From assembly GCA_014634225.1 (NCBI GenBank), contig BLFN01000956.1:2917954-2927953 (forward strand): 10,000 nt of DNA, in the 5' to 3' direction. The translations under genes were made by a program, and so were the position numbers. Below the pieces are notes generated by a model. It was not told the origin of the DNA. It did not search any database and worked only from the letters and a program-made list of their open reading frames with translations. Positions 1 to 7,838 of the stretch are shown piece after piece; the first letter of the stretch is position 1, and every line of letters starts with the position of its first letter. Origin of the DNA: Acropora yongei. Lineage: Eukaryota > Cnidaria > Anthozoa > Scleractinia > Acroporidae.

Positions 1-224
1 ATTACAGACACTAAACCCCGGACATGTATGTATAATTGTGTTCCTGAATTCTTATTGAATCTATAATAATTATTACAGGACATGATCTTTGGTCTTCATT
101 TAGGTCAATGAAGAACCTGTCTAATTTTATACCAACAAATGCTATGATCGATGATTTGTTGTATCAAGAACTTCTAGGATCACTTTGTCTTCGTTTCCAG
201 TTTAGAGTTCCAAGCCCTCTGGTG
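1..224. other. No supported gene; flank of the coiled-coil repeat remnant
   Basis: An open frame crosses part of this stretch on the plus strand, but its composition looks like the reverse complement of the minus-strand repeat remnant that begins near position 225. On the minus strand the reading continues as fragments such as EWNDMKHQRAWNSKLETK, interrupted by stops, so it may be the decayed downstream part of the same coding remnant. Nothing else is recognisable. Confidence 0.3.
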
Positions 225-660
225 CTTCATGTCGTTCCACTCAACAATTTCTTGTCATTTTTGTTGACCTACTACCTTGATCCTGTCATCCAACTGATCA
301 AAATCTCACGCAAATCATTGTTTTCGTCAATTTTCGCTGTAGATTTCGGACCCTATCATCCTTTAGAGCGACTTGTTGTAATGTTTGTCAAAATCAACCT
401 TTTCGTCCTTTTTGCTGTAAAACTTGCACCCTATTATCCTTCATCTCAGCGTACTCAATGAGTTTTTGCAATTTACCTCAAAAGTGTTCTGTTCTTTATG
501 CCACTTAATATGTTGGGGTCCTTAGACTCCCTACTATGCACTATGTCATTGCTACCACCGTTTTTTTGTAATTTTCGTCAAACTCATGGAGTACTTGTTT
601 GTTTTTTTTTCGTTGCTTTTGTTGAGGTCCATGGATCGTCTTACGCCTTAATGCACTCAA
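225..660 (-). pseudogene. Decayed coiled-coil repeat coding remnant (about 78-nt units)
   Basis: I do not recognise the parent gene. On the minus strand two units read in the same frame exactly 78 nt (26 codons) apart: LIEYAEMKDNRVQVLQQK with its Met codon at 444-442, and LQQVALKDDRVRNLQRK with the matching Leu codon at 366-364. A third unit, QLDDRIKVV, has its Leu codon at 293-291, 73 nt from the last, so a frameshift lies between. Weaker copies of the KD(D/N) core appear near 509-530 and 631-645, preceded by LQKKVVECIK-like codons. The shared pattern of hydrophobic residues, Lys, Asp, Arg, Gln and Leu fits an amphipathic coiled coil. In-frame stops separate the units, so this is not an intact gene. 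It could instead be a diverged minisatellite that happens to be readable; the conserved frame between two units favours a coding origin. Confidence 0.45.
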
Positions 661-1633
661 CTACTTTTTTGTAACTTTTGTAATTACCAGCAATCCTGGG
701 CATATTTCCTAGTGCATCACCTACCATAGTTAGGGTTGGTAAATTATGTTTGCATTTCACTGTTTTCCCAAGAACAACAGCTTCGTGTCAAATTTAATTA
801 TTCATTCAATGTGTAAGGTGTTGCAACTTCGTCGCCAGTATTTTTGATTGGTTGCCATTTATGTAGAAAGTTCTCCTTTTTAACTAACAAAATTTGTGAC
901 ACACCAACATAACCAGACTTTTTCGACAAGAACAAAAATTCTTAAGGTTAGTTTATGAAAGAAAAGATGCATTTAACTTGATATTGAGGCTGATGTTACT
1001 AGTACCTATTTGAAATAGAGTTTTGGTTGGCTTGCGCGCCAAAGCAACGTGTATTGCATATTAAGCAAGTTGTGTGAGTGGCTTTTGTAAATGAATACTG
1101 ATTTATTGCCATAAGAGTTTTGGTGTCTGAGCCCAATTTCCTTTGTGGAAAAGCATTTCATTTTTAATTATTTCTCTAGGAACATGCTTAACGTTTAACT
1201 TTACGAAGAACGATTGGAATTTGGTGAGATTTACCAAGAATTACACTAGTATTCAAATGTGCATTGTGTGTTGTTTTTAAGAAAAACTGTTAACCACCCC
1301 ACTGGGCTGAAAGTCTGAGGGATCGTTTCAAAAATTTTTGTCCAAAACAAATAGCAGGGTATTCGATTAATAGAAAACGTAATAAAATTCCAAATTATTT
1401 TGAGAACATAGACTTTTATGGACCCAATGTCGTCGGAAAAAGTAAATATTTTTATCGTTTGGACATCCTGGAACATTTTGTTGATCTTCGAGGCAATATG
1501 ACCAATTTGAGGCTTTCGAGTTATGTTCGTGTCAATTAGTGCTGCTAAGGATTTTGCATAATCTTTGCATTTAAGAACATTCATGCCCAGTATTCACAAA
1601 CTGATACAGTTGGTCAAACCATCAGTACGGAGT
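661..1633. other. Unassigned AT-rich sequence
   Basis: I see no domain, RNA gene, inverted repeat or convincing splice pair in this stretch. An open minus-strand frame of 112 codons at 1246-1584 has no recognisable motif and no supporting splice or polyadenylation context, so I leave it uncalled. Confidence 0.4.
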
Positions 1634-1790
1634 GTACAGACCGTCAATTGTTAAACGGTCCTCATACGGTCCGTTAATGATATCCACATTTGTGTTGGGT
1701 GGTACCTGTGAAGGGTTAGCGATCCATATGGGCTGTAGAGACCGCCAAAGCTTAAGACTGTCCGTTAATGTATGCATACCTGTGTTGGAC
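1634..1790. repeat. Two diverged direct-repeat units, about 101 nt apart
   Basis: The stretch starting at 1634 (gtacagaccgtc, then an acggtcc block, then tccgttaatgat and tttgtgttggg) is matched at 1735 (gtagagaccgcc, then actgtcc, then tccgttaatgta and cctgtgttgga). The order and spacing of the shared blocks are kept, giving an offset of about 101 nt. The units differ at many positions, so this is an old duplication. No function is evident. Confidence 0.55.
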
Positions 1791-1805
1791 ATTCGTAAAA
1801 CGGTT

Positions 1806-2245
1806 GCACACGCGTTATTTTTTTTTTTTTCGAAAATGAAGTGAGCAACCCATGCACACTTAAGGCAAGACAAATACACTAGAAGGCAGCTGTAGGTCTG
1901 CCTCGTTCTTGAGAAGCTGACGCCAAATGGTTTTCTTTCCTTGAATTCAGCTATTACTTACGCACGCGTTACATTTTTCGGAAATGACACAACATGCACT
2001 TAGCGGCTAGTTACTCCTTGTTCTTAAAGCGCTGGAGACAAATAGCTTTCTTTCCTTCAAAGCCATAGATGAACGCTAAACATGCTTGTATATATACCTC
2101 GTTCTCAAACGTTGCAAAGAAGTCACTCATTGGATGAATTGAAGTCGGGACAACTAAAAGAAACGGAGTGAAATATGTATGGCATTCCTACAGCGCCTAC
2201 GCACGAGTTGGGTTTTGTTGGAAATGTTACATTGCGGCTAAATTC
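1806..2245. repeat. Three diverged direct-repeat blocks
   Basis: Three blocks share a gcac(ac)gcgtt or gcacgagtt start, at 1806, 1962 and 2201. Each is followed by a T-rich run, a ggaaatg or gaaaatg word, and in two cases an atgcac word and a gcggcta or similar word. The first two blocks also share a later cgttctt or tgttctt word and a run near ctttctttcctt (around 1934 and 2050). Spacing is about 154 and 239 nt, so the copies have indels. The array adjoins the older pair at 1634-1790 and may be part of one larger degenerate repeat. No coding capacity is supported. Confidence 0.5.
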
Positions 2246-3012
2246 TACAATACCCCGTCATTTACAATTACTTCCAAAAAGCTGTTCCCGCTGTCCCGAA
2301 GTCTTTTCCATACATTACACGCTGCACTTTCCATAGTGCGGCGGTCATTTATGTACATACCCGCAGTCACTGAGTTGGCATTTCGCGTCGCTTTCACGCA
2401 ACCAAATTCTCCAATAAAGTTGATTCCCCCTTACTTCCATTCAACTTAGGAATCCTGTTACTGCTGCCTGCAGTCGCGGTTTTGGTGCAGTGACACGGTG
2501 TTATCTGCTGTGTTTAAATGAAATAGAAGTGTTTGCTGTCGCGGTGTCTTAGTGTCGGATGTTACGTGAACTTCAAAATTGAGTTTAATTTACACGGTAC
2601 GATTTTGTCACACGCGGCAGGCTTACGAACATATCATATCTGCACATTTTACAAGATAATCGTGTGAACAAAATAGCGCCTGAATTTATAGGTTAAGTCT
2701 ATTTGAAGCGCTCGTCTCAGTGATTAGACGTTAGAAGTCTTTTGAAATTTTAATGAGCTTTCGTTTTACTGTTCGATTGGTTTGATTGGGCCTAAGCACT
2801 CTTTTAAAATTTTAGCTTTCATTTAAGGCTTTGGTTACCTACACTTTTATGCGAGACCATCCAGTGAAGGATGGCACGCGTGGCAAGCGTTCCGAAGATT
2901 GAGCAGAAAGGAATCAGAAGTATGTATGTCGAGCGTTCGTGAAGCGCGTTGATCGAGCGAAACTTCAAGGGAAACGTCGAGCAAAGCAGATTCATGTAAA
3001 TATATTTATTGC
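2246..3012. other. Unassigned sequence between repeat array and retroelement
   Basis: An open plus-strand frame runs to position 2449 but shows no motif. A short perfect hairpin (ccatcc, loop agtgaa, ggatgg) lies at 2857-2874. The last 150 bases may contain decayed reverse-transcriptase sequence of the element that follows, but I cannot read it. Confidence 0.35.
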
Positions 3013-3264
3013 AAAGAAGCTGATACTGAATTCACAGCACTGGTGCTTTATGATCACACATTAGCTCTCTAACTTTGATGTGATGCTTCATCTCATGATG
3101 CTGGCGCTGTCCTGTCTCATAAAATGAATGGGTCATTTCGACCTGTGGCCTTTGCTTAATGTACCCTGACTTCTACAACATACAACTACAACATTGAGTA
3201 TCGCACCACTTCAGCATATGCTGATTCAGGGAGCACGTTGCGTGTTCCTTTACCTCAGATCTAA
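3013..3264 (+). pseudogene. End of reverse transcriptase and partial RNase H of the Gypsy element
   Basis: The end of the reverse transcriptase is readable as VLYDHT followed by two stops and then CDAS at 3079-3090. The Asp codon at 3082 corresponds to the first catalytic Asp of Ty3/Gypsy RNase H. It continues as GAVLSHKMNGSFRPVAFA, the usual start of that domain, to a stop at 3157. After TLTS the reading jumps to YNYNIEYR, which normally lies near the end of the domain, so roughly the middle two thirds, including other active-site residues, is deleted. The PLPQI end at about 3247-3261 is the usual domain boundary. RNase H degrades the RNA strand of the RNA-DNA hybrid; this one cannot be active. 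Confidence 0.85.
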
Positions 3265-3613
3265 ACCTGGTTCCCAAAATGTGAACATGTTGATCCAGAA
3301 GGAGATTCAAGTGGATCCTGTTTTACCCCAAGGGTATACGGTTTTATCATAGGTGGGTTTCCCAGTGTGGTGGATCCTGCCTTTGCACCATTTAAGGGCA
3401 AACGCGACAAATTGACCACCCAACAAGGCTGCGTATTATGGGGCACTTGTGTTGATTGGTCCTTCTTCGCTTCAAGAGACGGTTTTACAGTGTTTTCATG
3501 ACACTCATCCTGGGATATCTAGAACGAAAGCCTTGGCAAGATCTCATGTTTGGTGACCTAATATTGATTCTCACATTGCGAGAACTGTTCATTCCTGCAA
3601 CACTTGGCAGTCT
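3265..3613 (+). pseudogene. Linker and H2C2 zinc-binding region of Gypsy integrase
   Basis: The first part keeps a linker with PSVVDPAF and a KGKRDKLTTQQGCVLWG stretch, typical of this clade between RNase H and integrase. The frame then changes near 3450. In the new frame the zinc-binding region reads HDTHPG from 3497, then a stop at 3554 where a Trp is expected, then HSCNTW just before 3614. The second Cys of the CxxC pair is replaced by Trp, so the zinc site is damaged. The minus-strand open frames here are shadows. Confidence 0.8.
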
Positions 3614-4054
3614 ATGAGGTCTGCTCCTTCTACAGCTCAAATTTTTCCCTGGATTTTTCCAGCACGACCGTGGTCCTGCACTCTTGTGGACCTTGCTGTT
3701 CCAGTTTCTGGTTGTATGTACATGGTTGTTGATGCCTTCAGTAAATTCCAAAAGTTTGGTAAGATGACACATACTGGAACCCACACAACCATCGTAGCAT
3801 TACGTGATATCTTTAGAAGACATGGGCTTCCTAAAATACTTTTTTCTGACAATGGTGCTGAGTTTACCTCGAAAGACTTTGAACAATTCTATTCAAACAA
3901 TGGCATACTGCATCGAACTTCAGCGGCCTATAAACCGTCAACCAATGGCGGGGCTGAGCGTCTTGTCCAAATTTTGAAATCAGGAATCAAACAATCTCAG
4001 CTGACCAACAAAGATTTGTCTTCTGTCATTGCCAAGTACCTATTGGTTTATTGA
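3614..4054 (+). pseudogene. Integrase catalytic core (DDE) of the Gypsy element
   Basis: The integrase core inserts element DNA into the host chromosome using three acidic residues that bind metal ions. Here all three are present: Asp at 3689 (LVDLAV), Asp at 3848 (SDNG) and Glu at 3956 (GGAER). The last two are separated by 35 residues, the spacing of the retroviral-type D-x35-E signature. The GLPKILFSDNGAEF and YKPSTNG segments are well preserved. The frame ends at a TGA at 4052, where family members usually have an Arg codon. The annotated ATG at 3614 is only the first Met after the upstream stop, not a real start, since the domain is part of a polyprotein. Confidence 0.93.
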
Positions 4055-4749
4055 AACAACCCACACTCCACAAAAGGGAAGCTCCCTCTACTGCTAATGG
4101 GACGGAGGCTAATTTGCTAATCCCTTCAGTTGAAAAGCTCGTTGAAGATCGTCAGTACAATAACATGGTGAATCGCACTACAAAGAGAGGGCTGCGCCAG
4201 CTCCATAGAGGGGATGCGGTTTTGGCACGTTCTTCTGGTAGAGGGGAGAAGTGGATACCTTGAGTTGTCACTGAAGTCCTGGGTTCACGGCAATACATAG
4301 CTGAGGTGTTAATTAACATTTGGAAACGACATGTGGACCAAATGCTTCGCCGATCTGTAGAAGATACTCTACCAGCCAACACTCCAGTTATTCAGCACCA
4401 TTTTGTGCAAAATGATATGACGTTCCTTGCCGGCCAACCGTGGGAGACTGTTTCTAATTCCTTTATTTCAGGTTCCGATGAACCTCATTTGATGGACTCT
4501 TACAAACGTTGCTTTCCTGAAGGCTCTGTAACAAGTTTGTCCTGTCCTGTACAAGACAGAGATAGTAGTGAACTAGCTTATTCAAGCTCCGTGCCTGCGA
4601 TTCTTGTTCCTGCTGGTATTGATGATGCCTTTAAAGTGCCACCGGATTCCACCTGCAAAGTTATATTTACTTCAAATTGTACTGGGAAATGTTATCCGTC
4701 GAGTACAACTCGTACTCTTCCAAGCTACTTGAAAGATGTTATATCATAG
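4055..4749 (+). pseudogene. Integrase C-terminal region and pol tail of the Gypsy element
   Basis: After the stop at 4052 the reading needs small frame changes at about 4083-4112, then follows the conserved C-terminal part: IPSVEKLVEDRQYNNMV, TTKRGLRQLHRGDAVLAR, and GRGEKWIP. A TGA at 4261 interrupts the sequence where a Gly codon is expected, and the same frame resumes with VVTEVLGSRQY and WKRHVDQMLRR. This small beta-barrel region (GPY/F-type) binds DNA ends. The remaining 130 or so residues to the stop at 4747 are a low-conservation tail rich in Ser, Pro and Thr. The open frame from 4306 is this tail and not a separate gene. Confidence 0.85.
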
Positions 4750-5073
4750 GTTCTTGTTACATCATAGAACATTATTAGTTTGTAATGCGTATGTGGATGG
4801 TGTGACGCGTGGATTAAAGAGTGTTGTGTGTTAGCGTGGTTTGCTTATTCTTCTTCGTTATCTCGGTTCGGTTTCCTGGTTGTAACAGTTGAAAGTTGAA
4901 ACATGACTAGACATCCAAATGAATCATTGCGGACTAGGCGGCGAAATTCGTGCTTTATTCGTAACTTAATACTACGTTTTCCTTGTATGTGATTGGTTTA
5001 AAAGGCCGTATATTTTCTACTAATTGGCTTCCTATTACGTTATCGGTCAGTTTGTGCTCAGATAGTTCATAAT
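4750..5073. other. 3' flank of the Gypsy element, possible LTR remnant
   Basis: In an intact element a purine tract and the 3' long terminal repeat would follow pol. A TGTTGTG start occurs at 4822 after a short ttaaagag purine-rich run, and a TATA-like aaaggccgtatatttt stretch lies near 4999-5016. There is no second copy in the window to define the repeat, so the assignment rests on position only. Confidence 0.3.
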
Positions 5074-5375
5074 TAGTCTTCTTCGCAGCCGTTATTAGGG
5101 TCGTCACGCAATGCTCCTTCCTACTAACGGCTGCTCACTCGAGCTCTGCATTCCGTTCCTTAAATTGACCAACAAGGAGCAGGCTTTTATTTCTTGGAAA
5201 CCTGGACCTTTGGCGACAAATGTAACGAGAAATATGATTGATGCAGCTGCTAACAGTTACATGCATGTTTTTGGTTCTCAGTAAGAAAGGGAGAGGAACG
5301 CAGAGCTCTAGTGAGCAGCCGTTTGTGGTGAGAAGCGTCCCGTGACGAACCTAATAACGGCTGCGAAGGAGACTA
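5074..5375. mobile_element. MITE-like element with about 80-bp terminal inverted repeats
   Basis: The two ends are inverted copies. The left end starts tagtcttcttcgcagccg at 5074 and extends to about 5154. The right end finishes with cggctgcgaaggagacta at 5375 and begins near 5295. The arms agree at most positions over about 80 bp, including the shared gctcactcgagctctgc and gcagagctctagtgagc stretches at their inner edges. The core of about 140 bp carries no open frame of note, so this is a non-autonomous element moved by a transposase from elsewhere. The ends read TA...TA, which would fit a TA target duplication; no longer flanking duplication is visible. Confidence 0.85.
5085..5364. repeat. 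Four copies of a gcagccgtt sub-motif inside the MITE arms
   Basis: Each arm contains its own small inverted pair. In the left arm gcagccgtta at 5085-5094 faces taacggctgc at 5125-5134, a perfect 10-bp match. In the right arm gcagccgttt at 5315-5324 faces taacggctgc at 5355-5364. Such subterminal pairs can serve as transposase binding sites; that role is inference. Confidence 0.7.
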
Positions 5376-5585
5376 CTTCGTAATCGGAAAGTCTGTAATT
5401 ATAATCGGGCAATTAGGCAAACGATCCACGATTAAATCTCCAATTTAAATGAACCAGGCACAACGTTCAATAACATCACCATAGCAAGGCACAAGTCTCA
5501 AAAGCCAAAAATTTTACCAGAATCATAAAAATTAATAATTGTCTGAATTCACCATTTTTTTTGTCCTTTCTAAGATCCTCGGAAA
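5376..5585. other. Unassigned AT-rich spacer
   Basis: I see no gene or clear repeat between the MITE end and the start of the palindrome. It could be the continuation of sequence that the MITE split, but no matching flank identifies it. Confidence 0.3.
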
Positions 5586-5762
5586 GTGTAATATTCATGA
5601 TGAACTAATAGTAGAACTTCGTGTCGTTCAATTCTGTCTGCCATCATACCCTCGATTAATAAATCGCACTCCCGCTTCGCGGTCGTCCGATTTTGTTAAT
5701 CACTCGTATGATTACAGATCGAATTGGACTCCACTCTGTCCAATTACCATTACAAATACACC
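5586..5762. repeat. Imperfect long palindrome (foldback element)
   Basis: The sequence pairs with itself around a ttc loop at 5676-5678. Near the centre gattaataaatcgcactcc at 5654-5672 faces gtccgattttgttaatc at 5685-5701. Further out, caattctgtctgccatcata (from about 5629) faces tatgattacagatcgaattg (5707-5726), and the outer edges gtgta at 5586 and tacac near 5762 also pair. Agreement is around three quarters of positions, so the palindrome is old. Plus and minus open frames across it look alike because of the symmetry and should not be read as genes. A decayed foldback transposon is the likeliest origin. Confidence 0.65.
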
Positions 5763-6208
5763 TGTATGCTGACCGCTTGATGTTAAGAAAACGGTAAAAG
5801 TAATCTACAGTTAAGTTACCCCCCGAGTATGGCTTTTGTCTTTTTCTGTTTTGCCCATGTTGATGGAGCGCAAATGAAATGAATTTGACTGAACAAGAGA
5901 GCTGATTCAACTGACTAACATCTGGAGACACCAAAGTTTCTTGTTTGTGTACTTATTATTATCATTCTTAAAAAAATGAATATAAAAATACTTGAGTATG
6001 TCGGTAGGTTCGGCCTTTTCATATTTTATTTTTCGGGTTTAGAGGCTCATATCCACTTTGAATTCATTTTCATTTAAAATCATTATCATTACGCTTTTAT
6101 GCATAATAAGATTAAGAATATTTTGAGAAACATTCAAAAGTACAAAATGAATTTAAAATAGTTAATTCTATTGATTTAAAGCCTTTTCGCTGTTGAACTC
6201 TTTTATAG
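5763..6208. other. Unassigned AT-rich sequence, probable intron
   Basis: No domain or repeat is visible. The final bases, ending ttttatag at 6208, form the acceptor of the LRR exon that follows, so at least the 3' part is likely intron. Confidence 0.4.
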
Positions 6209-6280
6209 GAATATCAGCGACAATGCAATAACTCAACTCCCAGAAAACGTTTTCTTAGGACGCACAGCTCTAAAATGGCT
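6209..6280 (+). CDS. LRR exon, 72 nt, of an LGR-type receptor (partial gene)
   Basis: The exon is bounded by ttttatag at its 5' side and gtaagt at its 3' side and is exactly 72 nt. Read in phase 2 it gives 24 residues with no stop. They follow the leucine-rich-repeat pattern: an Ile at the third position, SDN with the conserved Asn, an Ile two residues later, QLPENVF, then a Leu and final WL. The split Leu codon (ct at the end, g at the start) lets such exons join head to tail. Single-repeat 72-nt phase-2 exons are known from glycoprotein-hormone-receptor and other LGR genes. LRRs form the extracellular ligand-binding arc. No similarly clean neighbouring LRR exon is visible, so the gene is partial, widely spread or broken. 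Another LRR protein remains possible. Confidence 0.7.
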
Positions 6281-6494
6281 GTAAGTTAAACTCGCCAAAC
6301 AAAATATTAAAATCACGTAGTTATGCAACTGGCCCCATCTATTTCTCTTCATTTTTTAAAGATAAATCCTGGATTAGAGACACACTTGCATAAAGGTATG
6401 CAAAAGTGAATCAACATAAGACGTTATCTTAACCTTAATGCTGATGTATTTTGATCTGAGACAAAATTCAAATCCTAAGCCTCTTTAATCACAG
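6281..6494 (+). other. Putative intron after the LRR exon
   Basis: It begins with a strong gtaagt donor and ends with tttaatcacag at 6494, which has a pyrimidine-rich lead. No coding motif was seen inside. Confidence 0.4.
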
Positions 6495-6564
6495 GTGAGC
6501 GCTAATCAGCTTTCAAACAACTGTCATGCCCGGCCTACCGATATTGACCAAAATTCACTTACTG
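6495..6564 (+). pseudogene. Possible decayed LRR exon
   Basis: After the acceptor at 6494, the frame beginning gtg reads VSANQLSNN, which matches the start of an LRR (Ser, Asn and Leu at their usual places). The stretch to a possible donor (actg, then gtgttt) is 70 nt, close to 72. The second half lacks the usual Leu, Pro and Phe, and entering in phase 2 would meet a stop at once. It is either a damaged sister of the 6209 exon or chance. Confidence 0.25.
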
Positions 6565-6695
6565 GTGTTTAATTTATTACCACAAATTAACGATATAGTA
6601 CTTATTTGATTCAGTTATAATCTTTGTTTAAAGATGGTAAAAATTCAATCAGATCAATTCAATGAAAATCTAAAACATATCTTTAAATTTAAAAA

Positions 6696-6786
6696 ATGTA
6701 TAATTATATATAGAAAAAAAAAACATTACACTCGTGTTTAGCTTACAGTACAATAAAGTATAATTATATATATATATATATATTAA

Positions 6787-6840
<54 letters not shown>

Positions 6841-6863
6841 CACTCATATTTAGCTTCCAGTTC
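6696..6863. repeat. AT microsatellite with duplicated flanks
   Basis: A run of nearly pure TA dinucleotides fills about 6765-6838, broken by ttaaa and ac interruptions. The 25-nt segment attacactcgtgtttagctt plus acagt at 6725-6749 recurs at 6837-6861 with three changes, and tataattatatat occurs at both about 6699 and 6759. So a unit of about 60-112 nt was duplicated and the TA tract expanded in one copy. This lies in a putative intron. Confidence 0.85.
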
Positions 6864-7026
6864 TAGCACTCCTCCTAAATTATGCTACAAACTAGGTCAG
6901 TTTTTCATGAATGCCGTGTATCTAACTTATTGAATATGGCAATTTAGCAATTGTTTAAATTGGTCAAATGAGTCTTCCTCACCTAAGATCACAGGGTAGT
7001 TGCACCTTTATAACTCTTTCAAATAG

Positions 7027-7220
7027 TTTGTTCTTGGTAAAGGGACTGCTAATTTATTTGAAGAATCCTTTATGGCATTGCCTGATTTGATGCGCTTAAA
7101 CATAGAAGATCGGTTTGACGCTTACCGATCAGATCTTTTCAACACATTAGTTGTAATAAGAGTTACAACTGGAGGAAGTAACAATCCTAGCAGCACGCTT
7201 GTAAATTTCTTGTAACTTAT
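7027..7220 (+). pseudogene. LRR-like or hinge-like coding remnant
   Basis: From an acceptor-like ctctttcaaatag ending at 7026, the frame reads open to a TAA at 7216. It contains NLFEESFMALPDLMRLNIED, which resembles the second half of an LRR (Leu, Phe, Leu, Leu, Leu spacing) and the segment that precedes the hinge in LGR receptors. The following RFDAYRSDLF has no cysteine pair, which a glycoprotein-hormone-receptor hinge would have. A possible donor, cttgtaaat, lies near 7200. Entry phase does not match the phase-2 exon at 6209, so the piece is decayed or not part of the same gene. Confidence 0.35.
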
Positions 7221-7776
7221 CTGATAGCATTTAACCGCAGTTTCCCAGACTCCACAGCAGTTATTGAAGCGCCGTTAACAAAACCCGGATTATTGTTTTA
7301 AGAAAAAGCTGTTTTAACAATGACAAATCATCGCAAATAATTATTTTTACTTGAGCTGCACTGGGAAATATTCTGCTGTATAACTTCATAAATAATAATT
7401 CTGCACCAAAAGCGAAGATACCAGTCCGATCCAATCCGGAGTCCGATTCAGTCCGGAGTCCGATCCGGAATCCCATGGTTTTGTTAACGGCCTAAATTGA
7501 AATGTGGTTGTACCAAGGCATTGTAGATGTAACGTAGTGTGGAACAAATGGTATAGCTCGTTTTAGGACACCGATGCCAGAGTCAAACATTTGAGTTATT
7601 TTGTCAATTTGACTGTGCCACAAAGATAAACTTTTATGCGTATTTTAACAATAATACAAGTGGATACTTGTTTGACAGGAATATTGTCAATTCACAGTTC
7701 AACAGATTCAGATAGCGTGCTTAGCTTCTATATTGAAAAAATCAACATCTAATCATTCAGTTTTGCTCATATTCAG
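7221..7776. other. Unassigned sequence, probable intron
   Basis: Apart from the 17-bp tandem repeat at 7423-7468, nothing is recognised. It ends in ttttgctcatattcag, a good acceptor for the exon at 7777. Confidence 0.4.
7423..7468. repeat. 17-bp tandem repeat, 2.7 copies
   Basis: Unit 1 (agtccgatccaatccgg, 7423-7439) and unit 2 (agtccgattcagtccgg, 7440-7456) differ at two positions. A shortened third copy, agtccgatccgg, ends at 7468. The minus-strand open frame across it is caused by the repeat. Confidence 0.85.
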
Positions 7777-7838
7777 AAAGAGATTGTTTCAAATTAACCA
7801 TTTACTGATTGAGGTATTTGCCTGGTTGGTTATCGCAG
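7777..7838 (+). CDS. Putative GPCR transmembrane helix 1 exon (first half)
   Basis: The 62-nt segment lies between a good acceptor (ttttgctcatattcag) and a strong donor (gcag, then gtaagc). Only one frame is open: phase 2 on entry, matching the phase of the LRR exon at 6209. It reads KRLFQINHLLIEVFAWLVIA, a hydrophobic segment with an FAW motif close to the start of helix 1 in LGR receptors. It leaves one base (g) for the next exon. Splicing to 8321 makes the next codon ggg and gives the GN pair described there. Alone the exon is too short to be certain. Confidence 0.5.

Larger units (their letters stand above)
3013..4749 (+). mobile_element. Decayed Ty3/Gypsy LTR-retrotransposon pol fragment
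   Basis: This is the 3' part of a Gypsy-type pol gene: end of reverse transcriptase, RNase H, H2C2 zinc-binding region, integrase core and integrase C-terminal region, in the standard Ty3/Gypsy order. The reading uses one frame to about 3450, a second to about 4051, then the first again to 4749, with a short local shift at about 4083-4112. In-frame stops occur at 3070, 3076, 3157, 3262, 3554, 4052 and 4261. Gag, protease and most of the reverse transcriptase are missing and no pair of long terminal repeats is visible, so the copy is 5'-truncated and inactive. In life such a pol polyprotein copies element RNA into DNA and inserts it in the genome. Confidence 0.92.

Noticed and set aside
108..461. 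Plus-strand open frame of 117 codons
   Set aside because: It is the complement of the minus-strand coiled-coil repeat remnant. The readable, periodic signal is on the minus strand.
1246..1584. Minus-strand open frame of 112 codons
   Set aside because: No motif, no repeat, no supporting splice or 3' signal; a frame of this length can occur by chance in AT-rich DNA.
2168..2449. Plus-strand open frame of 93 codons
   Set aside because: Its start lies in the degenerate repeat blocks and the rest shows no domain or neighbouring exon.
4822..5073. 3' long terminal repeat of the Gypsy element
   Set aside because: Only a TGTTGTG start and position support it; there is no second repeat in the window and no clear end, so it is noted only as a possibility.
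5539..5934. Open frames on both strands across the palindrome
   Set aside because: The symmetry of the foldback sequence explains both frames. No protein family was recognised.
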